From Pseudomonas sp. Ant30-3 (GTDB lineage Bacteria > Pseudomonadota > Gammaproteobacteria > Pseudomonadales > Pseudomonadaceae): a stretch of 64,000 nucleotides of DNA. The position numbers were made by a program, and so were the translations under genes. The notes under the pieces were generated by a model, which was not told where the DNA came from, made no database searches, and was given only the letters and a program-made list of their open reading frames with translations. Every line of letters begins with the position of its first letter. Positions within the stretch are counted from its first letter, which is position 1. The stretch lies in contig NZ_JMCL01000057.1 in assembly GCF_000690905.1 (NCBI RefSeq), positions 1 through 64,000 on the forward strand, given 5' to 3'. This document shows, one piece after another, positions 9,646 to 18,245 of the stretch.

Positions 9646-11417
9646 TTGGCGTTCAGGGTCTAACTGAAGAGCAGGAAGCATTCGCCGCACACGTTGGCGG
9701 TGCCTTCGTTCATGCTTGCCCAGGCGCCGGAAAGACCCGCACGATCATTGCTCGTCTAGCAAGGATCGCCGCTACGTTGCCACCACGCCGTGGTGTGGCT
9801 GTGCTCTCGTTCACAAACACTGCCGTTGATGAGTTTCGCGAACGCTGCCAGGCGGCAGGGCTAGACCCTCTTTTGAAGCATCCTAGTTTCATGGGAACGC
9901 TTGATGCTTTCGTCAGGCGTTTCGTGGTGCTGCCAAGTTGCACTGCAACATGCACGACGCGACCAATCATCATCGATAGTTGGGACACTCTTGGCATCGA
10001 GATCCGCTTGTCTGGACAGTTCGCCTTTCGTGGTGATCCGGTAAGCCTGGATCTCTTCGACCCGGAAACCAATGTCATTGATCCAGCAAAGATCGGGCAC
10101 GCTGGATTGCAAAATCATGTACGCCAGCATCAAGCTCGATATCAGCAAGCTGCGGCACTCCGCCGACGTGGCTTGCTACAGGCAGGCTATTTGAGTGCCG
10201 GCGATGCCCGCGTTCAAACACTGCGGTTGATTCGTGACCCAGTGCATGGCGGAGCGCTAGTCCGCGCACTGGCGGCACGTTTCCACGAAGTTATGGTAGA
10301 CGAAGGCCAGGATTGCAATCCGCTTGATCTGCAGATTCTCTCGTGGCTCAGAGAACATGGCGTGCATGTCACCTTTGTGTGTGACCCTGACCAGGCGATC
10401 TACGAATTCCGCAACGGCAATCCTGCAGGTATTCAGGGGTTTAAGGAAACGTTCCCCGTTGACTCGCATCGTAGGTTAACGGGCAATTTTCGTAGCAGCC
10501 CTGCGGTCTGTCAGTTAGCGGCCACGCTTAGGAACGCTGGCCAGGTGGACCAGGCTCTCGGCGAAACAGCAAATATTGAACACCCAATTTTGCTTCTGAC
10601 ATATGGTGGTCGAGGCCCAACAGCGACGATCGGTCAGGCTTTCCTTGATCGGGTTACTGAACTAGGCTTGGATTCAACGGACGCGATTATCTTGGCGCAT
10701 TCTGGCAAGGTCGCGCGACGGGCCGCTGGCACGGCTCCTCACGATTCGAACGGGACCTCACGGATCGAGTCGCTTGCTCGCAAAGTCGCGGAGTTCTGGT
10801 CACCAGCCGCGACGGCGAGATCAAGAGAGGCTGTGGTTCAAGTCGTGGAGACGGTTCTACTGGATCTCATGGGGCTACGGCAACCAAACGAGCATTTGTT
10901 GAGAACCACCGAACGCCTCGGCATAGATCGTCGAGCACATCGAAGATGTGTGCTGAGTTTCCTAATGAGCCTTCCCAAAAAGTGCGGAAATACTGACGCC
11001 GATCGGCTCGCCTGGATAGCCTGTGTGCATGCGGAGACAGAACGACTGAACCTTCCGCTACCGGCTGGTGTTACTGTGCGCAATTTTTTTCGTCGACCAA
11101 CCAGCGCGCAATGGTCGAACCATCTTCAAGTGCCAATCGCTCTTGGCCTTGCATGTGCCAAGATTCACGAGGCTAAAGGCCGTGAATACGGTGCAGTGTG
11201 TGTCGTGATTCCACCCAACCGCGCTCCTGAAAACCGGAGTGAAGCATTGTTCGAGTCGTGGGAAGCACGCGCCGACGCAGAGGCCAAGCGCGTGCTATAC
11301 GTGGGGTTGACGCGTGCTCAGCATCTCGCAGCACTTGCAGTGCCAGTCGCCTTCGCCAATCGTTGCGTTGCGGTACTGACCGCAGGTCAAGTACCCCACA
11401 CAAGAAGAGACTTATAA
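9642..11417 (+). CDS. gajB: Gabija GajB: UvrD/Rep-like helicase
   Basis: 591 residues. SF1 helicase motifs: Q-motif LTEEQEAF at the N-terminus, Walker A HACPGAGKTRTI (about residues 25-36), motif Ia VLSFTNTAVDEF, motif II VMVDEGQDCNPLD (about 217-229), motif III VTFVCDPDQAIYEF, motif V AKIHEAKGREYGAV, motif VI LYVGLTRAQHL (about 550). It overlaps gajA by four bases (ATGA). In Gabija, GajB docks on a GajA tetramer and is activated by DNA ends released by GajA; both parts appear intact here. End of the plus-strand defence block. Confidence 0.9.
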   Translation: MIGVQGLTEEQEAFAAHVGGAFVHACPGAGKTRTIIARLARIAATLPPRRGVAVLSFTNTAVDEFRERCQAAGLDPLLKHPSFMGTLDAFVRRFVVLPSCTATCTTRPIIIDSWDTLGIEIRLSGQFAFRGDPVSLDLFDPETNVIDPAKIGHAGLQNHVRQHQARYQQAAALRRRGLLQAGYLSAGDARVQTLRLIRDPVHGGALVRALAARFHEVMVDEGQDCNPLDLQILSWLREHGVHVTFVCDPDQAIYEFRNGNPAGIQGFKETFPVDSHRRLTGNFRSSPAVCQLAATLRNAGQVDQALGETANIEHPILLLTYGGRGPTATIGQAFLDRVTELGLDSTDAIILAHSGKVARRAAGTAPHDSNGTSRIESLARKVAEFWSPAATARSREAVVQVVETVLLDLMGLRQPNEHLLRTTERLGIDRRAHRRCVLSFLMSLPKKCGNTDADRLAWIACVHAETERLNLPLPAGVTVRNFFRRPTSAQWSNHLQVPIALGLACAKIHEAKGREYGAVCVVIPPNRAPENRSEALFESWEARADAEAKRVLYVGLTRAQHLAALAVPVAFANRCVAVLTAGQVPHTRRDL

Positions 11418-11430
11418 AGCTCGGCAGAGT

Positions 11431-11450
11431 GCCCTATCGATCATGATAGG
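11431..11450 (+). terminator. hairpin after gajB
   Basis: Perfect 7-bp stem CCCTATC and GATAGGG with a six-base loop, 14 bp after the gajB stop and between convergent genes. There is no clear T-run, so it may be an mRNA end stabiliser rather than an intrinsic terminator. Confidence 0.4.
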
Positions 11451-11517
11451 GGGAATTCCTGCACCGATCAGCGCGAGTGTTTCATACATATTAAGCCTGA
11501 TCGACTTGCGATCTAAA

Positions 11518-12585
11518 TCATCTCTTAGCTATGTCGTCACGCTTTTTTATTTGCAGTCGGGCACGTGCGGTTGCTTGCTGTAGCCGCTCTGACAGCATTT
11601 CGCGTGGAGGCAAGCTCGTCAGGTATTCGGCAACGTGGATACCTGACTTATCCAGTTCCAGTAGCTCGATCTGTTCGCGCTTTTTACCAGTGCACAGGAT
11701 GATCCCCAACGGCGAGGCTTCTTCTGCCTCGCGTTCGTGCTTGTCCAGCCAGCGAAGGTAAAGCTCCATCTGTCCTTTATAGGCCGCTTTGAAGTCACCG
11801 ACCTTCAACTCCACCGCCACCAACCGCCGCAGCTTGCGGTTGTAGAACAGCAGATCAAGGTGGAAATCGTCATCGTCAATTGGGATTCGCTTCTGTCGGG
11901 CCACGAAGCTGAACCCCGCTCCCAACTCCAGTAGGAAGGCTTCCATTTCACGGATGATCGCCGCCTCCAAGTCGCCTTCCTGCCAAGTGTCCCGCAGCCC
12001 CAGGAAGTCGAGAATGTACGGATCGCGCATGACGAGTGCGGGCGACATACGTTGCGCATCGCGCATCGTCGCCAGTTCCTGCGCGATCGTCTCGCCCGGC
12101 TTCTTGGACAGCGCTGTGCGCTCGTACAGCATCGAGTCGATGCGCTCGCGCAGTGTCCGCACGCTCCAGCGTTCGGCGCTGGCCATCTGCGCGTAGTAGT
12201 CCCGCTGGAGCGGGTCTTTTAGCGGAATCAAGGCGATGAAATGAGTCCAGCTCAATTGTCGTTTCAGTGATACGACAATCTGTTCGTCGGGGAACGTGGC
12301 GGCGAATTGCACCATTCGGCGCAGGTTTTTCATCGAAAAACTGCCGCCGTACTCCTTCACCAACTGCGTCGCCAAGGTCAGCACGACCTCCTCGCCGTAG
12401 TCGGCCCGCCGGCCCTCCAAAACCTGCGTGTGGATGCGCTGACCGATGCGCCAGTAGAGCATCGTCAGTTCGCTATTCACTGCCGAGGCGGCGCGCTGCC
12501 GCGCCGCATCGATCAGCACGCGAATGTCGCCCAACAGCACCACCGGGGCTGCGGGCGAAGGTGCGGATACCTTGCGGCTGGTCAT
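11518..12585 (-). CDS. DUF1016/YhcG-type PD-(D/E)XK nuclease
   Basis: 355 residues from ATG 12585. The N-terminal half is the DUF1016 helical region (LYWRIGQRIHTQVLEG; YGGSFSMKNLRRMVQFAATFP; SWTHFIALIPL). The C-terminal nuclease domain shows DDFHLDLLFYNRKLRRLVAVELKVGDF, matching the D-(x)n-E-x-K active site, then KGQMELYLRWLDKHE. Its ATG overlaps the stop of the upstream integrase (ATGA), so integrase and nuclease are co-translated. Family knowledge: widespread in mobile islands, role in DNA processing or defence not settled. The longer open frame upstream is the integrase in another frame. Confidence 0.85.
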   Translation of the reverse strand: MTSRKVSAPSPAAPVVLLGDIRVLIDAARQRAASAVNSELTMLYWRIGQRIHTQVLEGRRADYGEEVVLTLATQLVKEYGGSFSMKNLRRMVQFAATFPDEQIVVSLKRQLSWTHFIALIPLKDPLQRDYYAQMASAERWSVRTLRERIDSMLYERTALSKKPGETIAQELATMRDAQRMSPALVMRDPYILDFLGLRDTWQEGDLEAAIIREMEAFLLELGAGFSFVARQKRIPIDDDDFHLDLLFYNRKLRRLVAVELKVGDFKAAYKGQMELYLRWLDKHEREAEEASPLGIILCTGKKREQIELLELDKSGIHVAEYLTSLPPREMLSERLQQATARARLQIKKRDDIAKR

Positions 12586-13784
12586 GCTGTTGCCTCCACT
12601 GGTGGTTGCTTGGCACGGGTGATCGTCTTGCGCCGTTTCGCCACCAGTTCGGCAGCCTCGCGCACCGGATCGTCCTCGGTATGGACATAGCGCATGAACA
12701 TCACGACGGTCTTGTGCGCCGTCAGCGCCATACCGACCTTGACCGGGATACCTGAATTGGCAATGTCGGTCGCAGAGCGATGGCGAATGCCATGCGTCCC
12801 TACGTGCGTCGCCCCCGCTGCCTTGAGAGCGCGGCACCAGCCACCGTAATACTCGCCCGTGGTTAGGTGCTGCCCCGGATGGCGTGGCGACGGCAGCACA
12901 TAGGGATTGCCTTCCCGCCTCGGTGTCGTTGAAAGCAGCCGATAGGCTTCCTCGCTCATGGGCTTGGACATGCCACCGGTCTTGCTGTCTGGCCAGACGA
13001 CGCGCCGATGCTCCAGATCGACCCATTCCCATTCAAGCGTGACGATTTCGGAGCGGCGGGCGGCGAACTCGAATTGCAGGCGAATCGCCAGCGGGATGAC
13101 GTAGTTCTCAAGCCCTTCGGCTTCGATCGTGTCGAGCCGCCGGAACAACTTGCCCATGTCCTCGTCGCTGATGAGGTGGGTGGACTTGCCGGCAGGGAAC
13201 ATCGGGACGTGGCGGCAAGGATTGGTGCCGTCTGGCCGATAGCCCCACACCTCCGCCATGTTGAACATCTTACGCAGGATGCTGAACGCCTTGTTTGCCT
13301 CGGTCTGCTTGTATGAAAGCTTCTCCATCAGCCCGGCAACGTCCGGCCGCTTCACGTCGTGAACTTTCTTGCGGCCCAGCAGCGGGATGATGCAGCGGTC
13401 GATGACCCCTTGATAGCCGACTCGGGTGCTGGGTTTGTTGCGCTTTTTTGAGTAGTCCTCCATGAACTTCTTGCATAACTCCTCAACGCTGGGCGCCTGG
13501 CGTGCCTCGGCCTTGTCCGCTGCCGGATCGCCGCCTCGGCGAACCTGGGCCAGCCATTCCTGCGCCAGCGAGCGGGCCTGTTCGACGGTCAGCTCGCCGA
13601 ACAGGCCCAAGGCCGGCTTGCGGCGCTCGCCGGCGTTCGTTCGGTACTGGAGCATGAACACCTTGCGACCTGCCGGCGTAATCTTGCAGAGGAAGCCGGG
13701 AACGAGGGTGTCGCGCAGCTCGATGGCTTGCGCTTGGGGTTGTGCCGCATCGACTGCGGACTTGGTGATCTTGGTCTTAGCCAT
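12582..13784 (-). CDS. tyrosine recombinase (island integrase)
   Basis: 400 residues with an Arm/DUF4102-like N-terminus (KITKSAVDAAQPQ; GLFGELTVEQARSLAQEWL), a SAM-like core-binding domain (about 95-190) and the catalytic domain: Arg in FEFAARRSEIVTLEW, the H-x-x-R motif in THGIRHRSATDIA, and Tyr in KTVVMFMRYVHTEDD. It faces left, next to the traN end of the backbone, consistent with an island inserted there. It is likely responsible for moving all or part of the defence block. The partner attachment site is not in view. Confidence 0.9.
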   Translation of the reverse strand: MAKTKITKSAVDAAQPQAQAIELRDTLVPGFLCKITPAGRKVFMLQYRTNAGERRKPALGLFGELTVEQARSLAQEWLAQVRRGGDPAADKAEARQAPSVEELCKKFMEDYSKKRNKPSTRVGYQGVIDRCIIPLLGRKKVHDVKRPDVAGLMEKLSYKQTEANKAFSILRKMFNMAEVWGYRPDGTNPCRHVPMFPAGKSTHLISDEDMGKLFRRLDTIEAEGLENYVIPLAIRLQFEFAARRSEIVTLEWEWVDLEHRRVVWPDSKTGGMSKPMSEEAYRLLSTTPRREGNPYVLPSPRHPGQHLTTGEYYGGWCRALKAAGATHVGTHGIRHRSATDIANSGIPVKVGMALTAHKTVVMFMRYVHTEDDPVREAAELVAKRRKTITRAKQPPVEATA

Positions 13785-13958
13785 GATGACTCCTCGGAAA
13801 GACCCGATTCCCAGGAGCCTCGTAGGAGCCAGCAGAAGGGAAGCCGGGTCAAGTTTCAGAAAGCACCGGCATATGTTGAACTCGCCTAAGTCCTTGATAA
13901 ACCTGCGGCAGCTGGTTGTGGCGTAGTCCAGCGAAATGCGGTGCTGGAGTCATCCTGA
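13785..13958. other. integrase upstream region, candidate island/backbone boundary
   Basis: About 170 bp between the integrase start and the traN terminator. Tyrosine integrases usually sit next to one attachment site, so the island-backbone junction should be here or just past it. I see no tRNA end and no matching direct repeat elsewhere in the window; the second att copy would be to the left of base 1. Confidence 0.3.
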
Positions 13959-13961
13959 AAT

Positions 13962-13990
13962 AAAAAAGCCCCGGCACGCGGGGCTTTTTT
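13962..13990 (-). terminator. intrinsic terminator downstream of traN (bidirectional)
   Basis: Stem of GCCCCG and CGGGGC with A-run before and T-run after on the plus strand, so it can stop transcription from both sides: traN ends at 14000 on the minus strand and reads into it. Confidence 0.85.
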
Positions 13991-13999
13991 ACTGCTTGA

Positions 14000-16630
14000 T
14001 CACTTCATATCAAGCTCATACTGTTTCTTCACCGCGTCGACGTCGAAACCCTCCAATCGCTCCAGGTTGCGATCCAGGGTATTCAGGCGTTTGGTTCCCT
14101 CAGAAAACTGTCCCAAGCCACTACCGCTTCCCGTTACATCTTCAAGAGAAACAGTCGAAGCAGTTGGCAGTCTGCCTGCGAGATTCAACATGCCAATCCA
14201 CTCGGACAGATCCACACGCGACCAATCCATTTTGCCCAACTGATCGGGTGTGATCCCCTCGCAGGTCGGGGTTTTCACCTCTCCCCATCCCAACCCTAGC
14301 TGTTCACGAGCCGACTCCTGAATGATCCTCGCAACAACTGAGCCAAAGCAGCAATACGCCTCGCGCTTTTCAACGCAAGACCCAAGCACTTCGGAAGCGC
14401 AGTAGCTCCCAACAAAATGGCATTGTCGGGTTTCCTTTTTCGCCCCTAGCTCGAACTCTTTCTCCTCGCATTCCCAAATGATATTGATCAGCAGATCTAC
14501 GATCACATAGACCATATACACCCAGCCGATAATGTTCACCACCATCGCAGCGTTTGCCCCAAGACCAGTTACTGCGCCATCGGCCCCAGTTGCAAACACA
14601 GCATCTGCTGCCGCGGTCGCTCCCATATCCACCATGGCGTCATATGCCTGTTGCATGAGCCAGGTTTGCAGCTTACTCAAGGCTGTCTGCTCAAGGGTGC
14701 CGCTGAGCGTCTTCTCGAATGCGCCTGTAGCAGCATCCACGATAGACCCCCATTGCCCCTTCACGACCGAAGTACCAGCTGCCATCACAGCGTTACTTCC
14801 CGCAGCCCAGTATCCGGGCGCGAACAGGCTACCCGTTCTGTTCAGCGCTTCCAGCGAACTGGTCATCTTGAGCGTGTTCATCGTCAGGTTCACATAGTCG
14901 AAGATGGATACGCTTTCTGGCGCTTCACAACAATCGACGTAACCGCCGAGTGCTTTTTTGCACTCCATTGCCTCGCCCTTGAACACTTTGCAGTCATTGG
15001 CCTCATTGATATCGGTACCATCACCACCGCAGTCCAGGTCGTGCTCAGCAAACTGAGCAACCTGAAGCATGGCCACCGCATAGGCAAAATCGCCGCTTTT
15101 AGTGTTCGACGAGTCGAAACACTCACTGCCCATGCACCGCGCCCCACCAGGGCATTCGATTTGGGCACCAGTGTTCACGATTGTTTCGTAGCTGGTGTCA
15201 TAACCGCAGTCCCAGACCTCCTCGAAGGCATAACAAGCGCCTGTCTCGCCTTTTGCGCCATCAATACAGCCTTGAGAGATAAAACCGCAGCTTGGATTCT
15301 GCTCGTACTGGGTGCAGGTATTCAGGTTACCGCCATCATTTGAGGGGCACCGTTGCACACCTTTGGCGTCCGTGTAGCAATCCATATTGCCCTTGTAGTA
15401 AGAGCACTCGGCGCTTACCTTGGCCTTTTTGCAAAGCGGATCGATGTTCGGATGCGGGGATGGTGGCATGTCCGAGCGGCAGATCTGAACGCCATTGGTT
15501 TCAGTACAGCCATTGGCATCCACTGCCGGCATAGACGTGCACGACATCTGCGCGTTGGTGCAGAACCCATCCTCGATCATGTCGAACATAGGCAGGCGCT
15601 CTTCCGGCCCCCAACCTTTATCGACAAACGCCTTTGCCGGGTCATAAATGATCTTGATACGGGCGTAACCCTCACCACCGCCGGTGACCGAGGTGCGAGT
15701 TTTGAACGTAATCACGTCATCATCACTGCCGAATTTGTCAGTGATCACCTTGTTCGGAGCTACGTTCCAGCTTGTTCCACGCTCGCAGGAGCCAGATGTT
15801 TCAGGTGGGAAAACGCCTGGTGTATGTGTCCAAAGCATCTGATCATTGAACAGAATTTGGAAATAGTCATCGAAAACAGCTCTGTCAATTGTGGCTGAGA
15901 TGATGGCGTCCTTAGCTATCACGCGGAATCGGGTGTACTCCTCATAGATCGCGCAGTTACCACCCCAATAGTTGTCCCCGACCGTGCCGACCCAGATATA
16001 CAAGCAGCCGCGACCGCATGACTGGAAGTTTGGCTGCCCGGAAACATATTCGATTACACCTACCTTGTAATCATGCAAGAACTCAACGTTCCCGCCCTGA
16101 TCCACTACACGCTCACATGTTTTGTAGTTAGCAACGTGGGCGTTTTTCGTCACGTTCTCAAATACATCGGTCGATTTGCAATCTGCGAAGTTTTGCTTAA
16201 ACCCGTCCATGAAGTCGGGCGAGCGAACTTTATCAGCCTGGTTGAGCATAGGGTCTTTGGACAGATCTACAGACATGCGATTGCCGCTGTCGATAAGCGT
16301 TCTATATGCCTCCCCCTCAGAGGACGATTCCGATTTCAGACGGGTATTGGCCCGCAACCCAAGATCAATCGTCTTCACATCGTCGCCATAGACCTTCTCC
16401 AGCGAGACCGTATCGCCAGCGTCAGGGAAAAGATCTTGGAGCGTGACCGAGGCATTCCCACCGTCGAAAACCTGAAGTGCCTGTTGGCCTACCGATTGGC
16501 CCGCCGCCGATCCTGCGGTCACTGCGTCAGCCCAAGCAGTGAAGGTCATGCTATTGAGATATAGGCCTATGACGGTCGCGTTGACCAGGCGTATGAGCGT
16601 GGTTTTGAGTGGTTGTCGCATCGATCGCAT
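14000..16630 (-). CDS. traN: TraN, mating-pair stabilisation protein (F-type)
   Basis: 876 residues, cysteine-rich, outer membrane or secreted. From M at 16630 there is a basic start (MRSMRQPLKTT) and a hydrophobic stretch ending TAWADA, a likely signal peptide. The rest has many Cys pairs (SCGRGCLY, CSYYKGNMDC, CGYDTS, ECEEKEF, YCCFGS), the TraN hallmark, and a hydrophobic segment MVVNIIGWVYMVYVIVDLL near residue 715. In F-type systems TraN binds recipient outer-membrane proteins to stabilise the mating pair. The start is uncertain: M at 16621 or GTG at 16675 are alternatives and none has a strong Shine-Dalgarno. Its promoter region carries the 23-bp palindrome shared with other backbone operons. 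Confidence 0.9.
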   Translation of the reverse strand: MRSMRQPLKTTLIRLVNATVIGLYLNSMTFTAWADAVTAGSAAGQSVGQQALQVFDGGNASVTLQDLFPDAGDTVSLEKVYGDDVKTIDLGLRANTRLKSESSSEGEAYRTLIDSGNRMSVDLSKDPMLNQADKVRSPDFMDGFKQNFADCKSTDVFENVTKNAHVANYKTCERVVDQGGNVEFLHDYKVGVIEYVSGQPNFQSCGRGCLYIWVGTVGDNYWGGNCAIYEEYTRFRVIAKDAIISATIDRAVFDDYFQILFNDQMLWTHTPGVFPPETSGSCERGTSWNVAPNKVITDKFGSDDDVITFKTRTSVTGGGEGYARIKIIYDPAKAFVDKGWGPEERLPMFDMIEDGFCTNAQMSCTSMPAVDANGCTETNGVQICRSDMPPSPHPNIDPLCKKAKVSAECSYYKGNMDCYTDAKGVQRCPSNDGGNLNTCTQYEQNPSCGFISQGCIDGAKGETGACYAFEEVWDCGYDTSYETIVNTGAQIECPGGARCMGSECFDSSNTKSGDFAYAVAMLQVAQFAEHDLDCGGDGTDINEANDCKVFKGEAMECKKALGGYVDCCEAPESVSIFDYVNLTMNTLKMTSSLEALNRTGSLFAPGYWAAGSNAVMAAGTSVVKGQWGSIVDAATGAFEKTLSGTLEQTALSKLQTWLMQQAYDAMVDMGATAAADAVFATGADGAVTGLGANAAMVVNIIGWVYMVYVIVDLLINIIWECEEKEFELGAKKETRQCHFVGSYCASEVLGSCVEKREAYCCFGSVVARIIQESAREQLGLGWGEVKTPTCEGITPDQLGKMDWSRVDLSEWIGMLNLAGRLPTASTVSLEDVTGSGSGLGQFSEGTKRLNTLDRNLERLEGFDVDAVKKQYELDMK

Positions 16631-16686
16631 GTCCAGAAAGAGGGATGCTTCGATGCTATGGCAAGGGGGAAACACGATGGCGCGGT

Positions 16687-16709
16687 TTCAGGCAATAAAA
16701 CCGCCTGAA
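16687..16709. promoter_or_regulatory. 23-bp palindrome upstream of traN (site 1 of the shared operator)
   Basis: TTCAG-N13-CTGAA with centre AATAAAACC. Ends 57 bp before the traN start. The same motif occurs at 28416, 34898 and 58066 (weaker at 59607), always 57-66 bp before a start codon. Confidence 0.65.
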
Positions 16710-16716
16710 AAAGCAA

Positions 16717-16748
16717 AGCCCCGGCTGGTGGTGTCACCGGCCGGGGCT
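16717..16748 (-). terminator. intrinsic terminator after the 16.8 kb gene
   Basis: Nine-base stem AGCCCCGGC and GCCGGGGCT; on the minus strand it is followed by TTTGCTTTTT. It separates the small-gene operon from traN. Confidence 0.8.
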
Positions 16749-16762
16749 CGCTATGTTTTTGA

Positions 16763-16960
16763 TCATGCCTGAGGCACTACTAAGACCTGACCATCACTCG
16801 GGATCAAGCGATGAATCACCGCCCATGATTTGACGAACCGGGTATCCGGATCAGAGGATGAAACAGTTCTGGCGATCTGCTCGGGGACTTTGAACACCCG
16901 ACCAGACTCGACCATCAGTTCTTTGAGTTCTTGGCAGAATAGTGCGTTTGCTGCGGTCAT
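16763..16960 (-). CDS. small hypothetical protein
   Basis: 65 residues from ATG 16960 (MTAANALFCQELKELM); AGGAGAG six bases upstream decides against the TTG at 16966. Soluble, no recognised domain. It is the last gene of the left minus-strand operon and is followed by a strong terminator. Its leader contains a long hairpin (16977-17028). Confidence 0.7.
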   Translation of the reverse strand: MTAANALFCQELKELMVESGRVFKVPEQIARTVSSSDPDTRFVKSWAVIHRLIPSDGQVLVVPQA

Positions 16961-16976
16961 GTTCAACTCTCCTGGT

Positions 16977-17028
16977 GTGGGTGATCCCCAGAGCCCTTCA
17001 CACGGAAGGGCTCTGGTGGATCACCCAC
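16977..17028 (-). promoter_or_regulatory. leader hairpin of the 16.8 kb gene
   Basis: Long interrupted stem: GTGGGTGATC and GATCACCCAC outside, AGAGCCCTTC and GAAGGGCTCT inside. The CTCTGG part could instead pair with the downstream CCAGGAGAG containing the ribosome site, so two alternative folds are possible. Largest member of the leader series of this region. Confidence 0.6.
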
Positions 17029-17102
17029 GGAGGGTGACCACGCAGCGGCCTAGCCGAAGCTAGGCTTGAATCCGTTCACTGGGCAAACCCCTAAGGGATG
17101 GC

Positions 17103-17234
17103 TCAGTGGGCCTTGATGTTGGTGCCGTGCTTCTTGTCGAGACGGTCAGCAACCACATAACCGATCACGCCGGTTAGGGCCAAAACGCTGACCACACCTA
17201 CGATTGCGTAAACAAGCATCTGCATCGAGTCCAT
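17103..17234 (-). CDS. 43-residue membrane peptide
   Basis: MDSMQMLVYAIVGVVSVLAL and on to GVIGYVVADRLDKKHG: one transmembrane segment with a basic C-terminal tail (in-out unknown). Ribosome site GGAGAA ends four bases before ATG 17234. It starts one base after the stop of the upstream 68-residue membrane protein, so the pair is coupled; they may form a membrane complex. Function unknown. Confidence 0.65.
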   Translation of the reverse strand: MDSMQMLVYAIVGVVSVLALTGVIGYVVADRLDKKHGTNIKAH

Positions 17235-17235
17235 T

Positions 17236-17442
17236 TCATTCTCCTTTCGGATTGCTCATCGCTGTAATCAAGGATACCACCAAATCGGCGATCATCATTA
17301 CCACGCCAAGCACCAGACAGAACGATACGACAAGCGGATGCGTCCCTGGTGTAACGATGGAAACGAAAGCGGCTGCCAACAAGCTACAGCCAACGCCCAT
17401 AAGTGAAGCCTTAATCCAGTCGAATAGTATTTTTTTGTACAT
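17236..17442 (-). CDS. small membrane protein, two transmembrane segments
   Basis: 68 residues: MYKKILFDWIKASLMGVGCS start, hydrophobic segments at about 12-30 and 38-60, short charged tail. Possible inner-membrane hairpin protein. Directly followed by the 43-residue membrane peptide. The start codon follows a hairpin in which GAGGAG is paired with CTCCTC (17450-17471). Function unknown. Confidence 0.65.
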   Translation of the reverse strand: MYKKILFDWIKASLMGVGCSLLAAAFVSIVTPGTHPLVVSFCLVLGVVMMIADLVVSLITAMSNPKGE

Positions 17443-17449
17443 AGTTTTT

Positions 17450-17494
17450 ACTCCTCAAAAAGACGAGGAGTCCCAACGGGATTCCCCGTCAGGG
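17450..17494 (-). promoter_or_regulatory. two-hairpin leader of the 17.2 kb membrane gene
   Basis: Transcript order: hairpin 1 pairs CCCTGACGGG with CCCGTTGGG, four-base loop (17472-17494); hairpin 2 pairs ACTCCTC with GAGGAGT (17450-17471), hiding the ribosome site. The stop of the upstream gene lies inside hairpin 1. Confidence 0.65.
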
Positions 17495-17644
17495 TTTAAT
17501 TATTTCCAACTCCGAGCCGTTCGGCTGAGTCAGTAGAACAACAATAAAGCCATTTGCCTGCGAATAAATCGCATAGGCACATTTCGATTTTTCAGCCAAC
17601 GATGATGCGCTGCGAACAGCGTCAATTGCGTTTACATGAAACAT
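17489..17644 (-). CDS. 51-residue hypothetical protein
   Basis: MFHVNAIDAVRSASSLAEKS and NGFIVVLLTQPNGSELEIIK: a short alpha-beta protein, soluble. Ribosome site AAGAGG upstream of ATG 17644. Its stop overlaps hairpin 1 of the next leader. The upstream leader (17645-17700) has only a weak form of the paired-hairpin pattern. Function unknown. Confidence 0.55.
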   Translation of the reverse strand: MFHVNAIDAVRSASSLAEKSKCAYAIYSQANGFIVVLLTQPNGSELEIIKP

Positions 17645-17712
17645 CGGAAAGACCTCTTATGGAGCAAAGACTCCCGGAGAACCGAAAGTAATTTGCCAAG
17701 AGCCTTATTGAA

Positions 17713-17847
17713 TCAAAGCGAGTGACGCGCCTTGATCATTTCTGCGGTGTGAGACTGCTGAGCAGTTGCAACGCCGGAATCGAATGCCTTTAAGCCAAGT
17801 TGAATGCCACCAACAACAAGAGCGGTAAGGACGATAAGAGTTTTCAT
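17713..17847 (-). CDS. 44-residue membrane-anchored or secreted peptide
   Basis: MKTLIVLTALVVGGIQLGLK then a polar tail (AQQSHTAEMIKARHSL). One N-terminal hydrophobic segment; could be a signal sequence or anchor. GGAGAAC just upstream of ATG 17847 is fully paired in the leader hairpin. First gene of the left operon; a promoter must lie in 17917-18208. Function unknown. Confidence 0.6.
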   Translation of the reverse strand: MKTLIVLTALVVGGIQLGLKAFDSGVATAQQSHTAEMIKARHSL

Positions 17848-17850
17848 GGT

Positions 17851-17916
17851 GTTCTCCGTTAGCAAAGGATGCAGACGGAGAACCACCCTGGCGGGAAGTA
17901 ATCTCCCCGCTGCGGG
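17851..17916 (-). promoter_or_regulatory. two-hairpin leader of the 17.7 kb gene
   Basis: Hairpin 2 is a perfect 9-bp stem, GTTCTCCGT with ACGGAGAAC, covering the ribosome site (17851-17883). Hairpin 1 pairs CCCGC-rich arms (17886-17916). The first transcribed example of the left operon. Confidence 0.7.
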
Positions 17917-18208
17917 TTTTTAGGCACGCAGAAAAATCAATATCCAGTTGCCTGGATGCCGATAATTTGAGTGCTATTTTTAAGCCGGTTTGAAAGCGTG
18001 GCTCTGCTTTTTTGTGACTCATCACATGCATGATGAGAACACTGCCTGAACGCATACACGTTTCAGGCCTTGGCGGACATGCTCATGCATGGCGCTAAGT
18101 TCTAAGCACAGAGGTCTCTGTGCTGGAAGGATTCTTTAGAGCTCGACCTGAAGCCCACTCTATGGCTGCGATGATACCAAACCGATGCCCTTTAACAAGA
18201 CGCTGAAC
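17917..18208. other. non-coding gap with short palindromes, probable promoter region
   Basis: About 290 bp without a convincing ORF. It holds CTCATCA and TGATGAG around 18019-18040, GCCTGAA and TTCAGGC at 18047-18070, and CACAGA and TCTGTG around 18107-18122. Since a terminator ends the operon to the right, the promoter for the left operon (17.8 to 16.8 kb) should be here. I could not place -35/-10 boxes with confidence. Confidence 0.4.
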
Positions 18209-18240
18209 CAAAAAAAAGGGTGACCCGAAGGCCACCCTTT
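18209..18240 (-). terminator. intrinsic terminator of the 24.4-18.2 kb operon
   Basis: Stem AAAGGGTGGC paired with GTCACCC and a run of eight T on the minus strand, immediately after the 18246 stop. Strong Rho-independent form. Confidence 0.9.
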
Positions 18241-18245
18241 CACAC

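Noticed and set aside
18047-18070. GCCTGAA...TTCAGGC as another 23-bp operator
   Set aside because: Arms are in the opposite order and spacing differs from TTCAG-N13-CTGAA.
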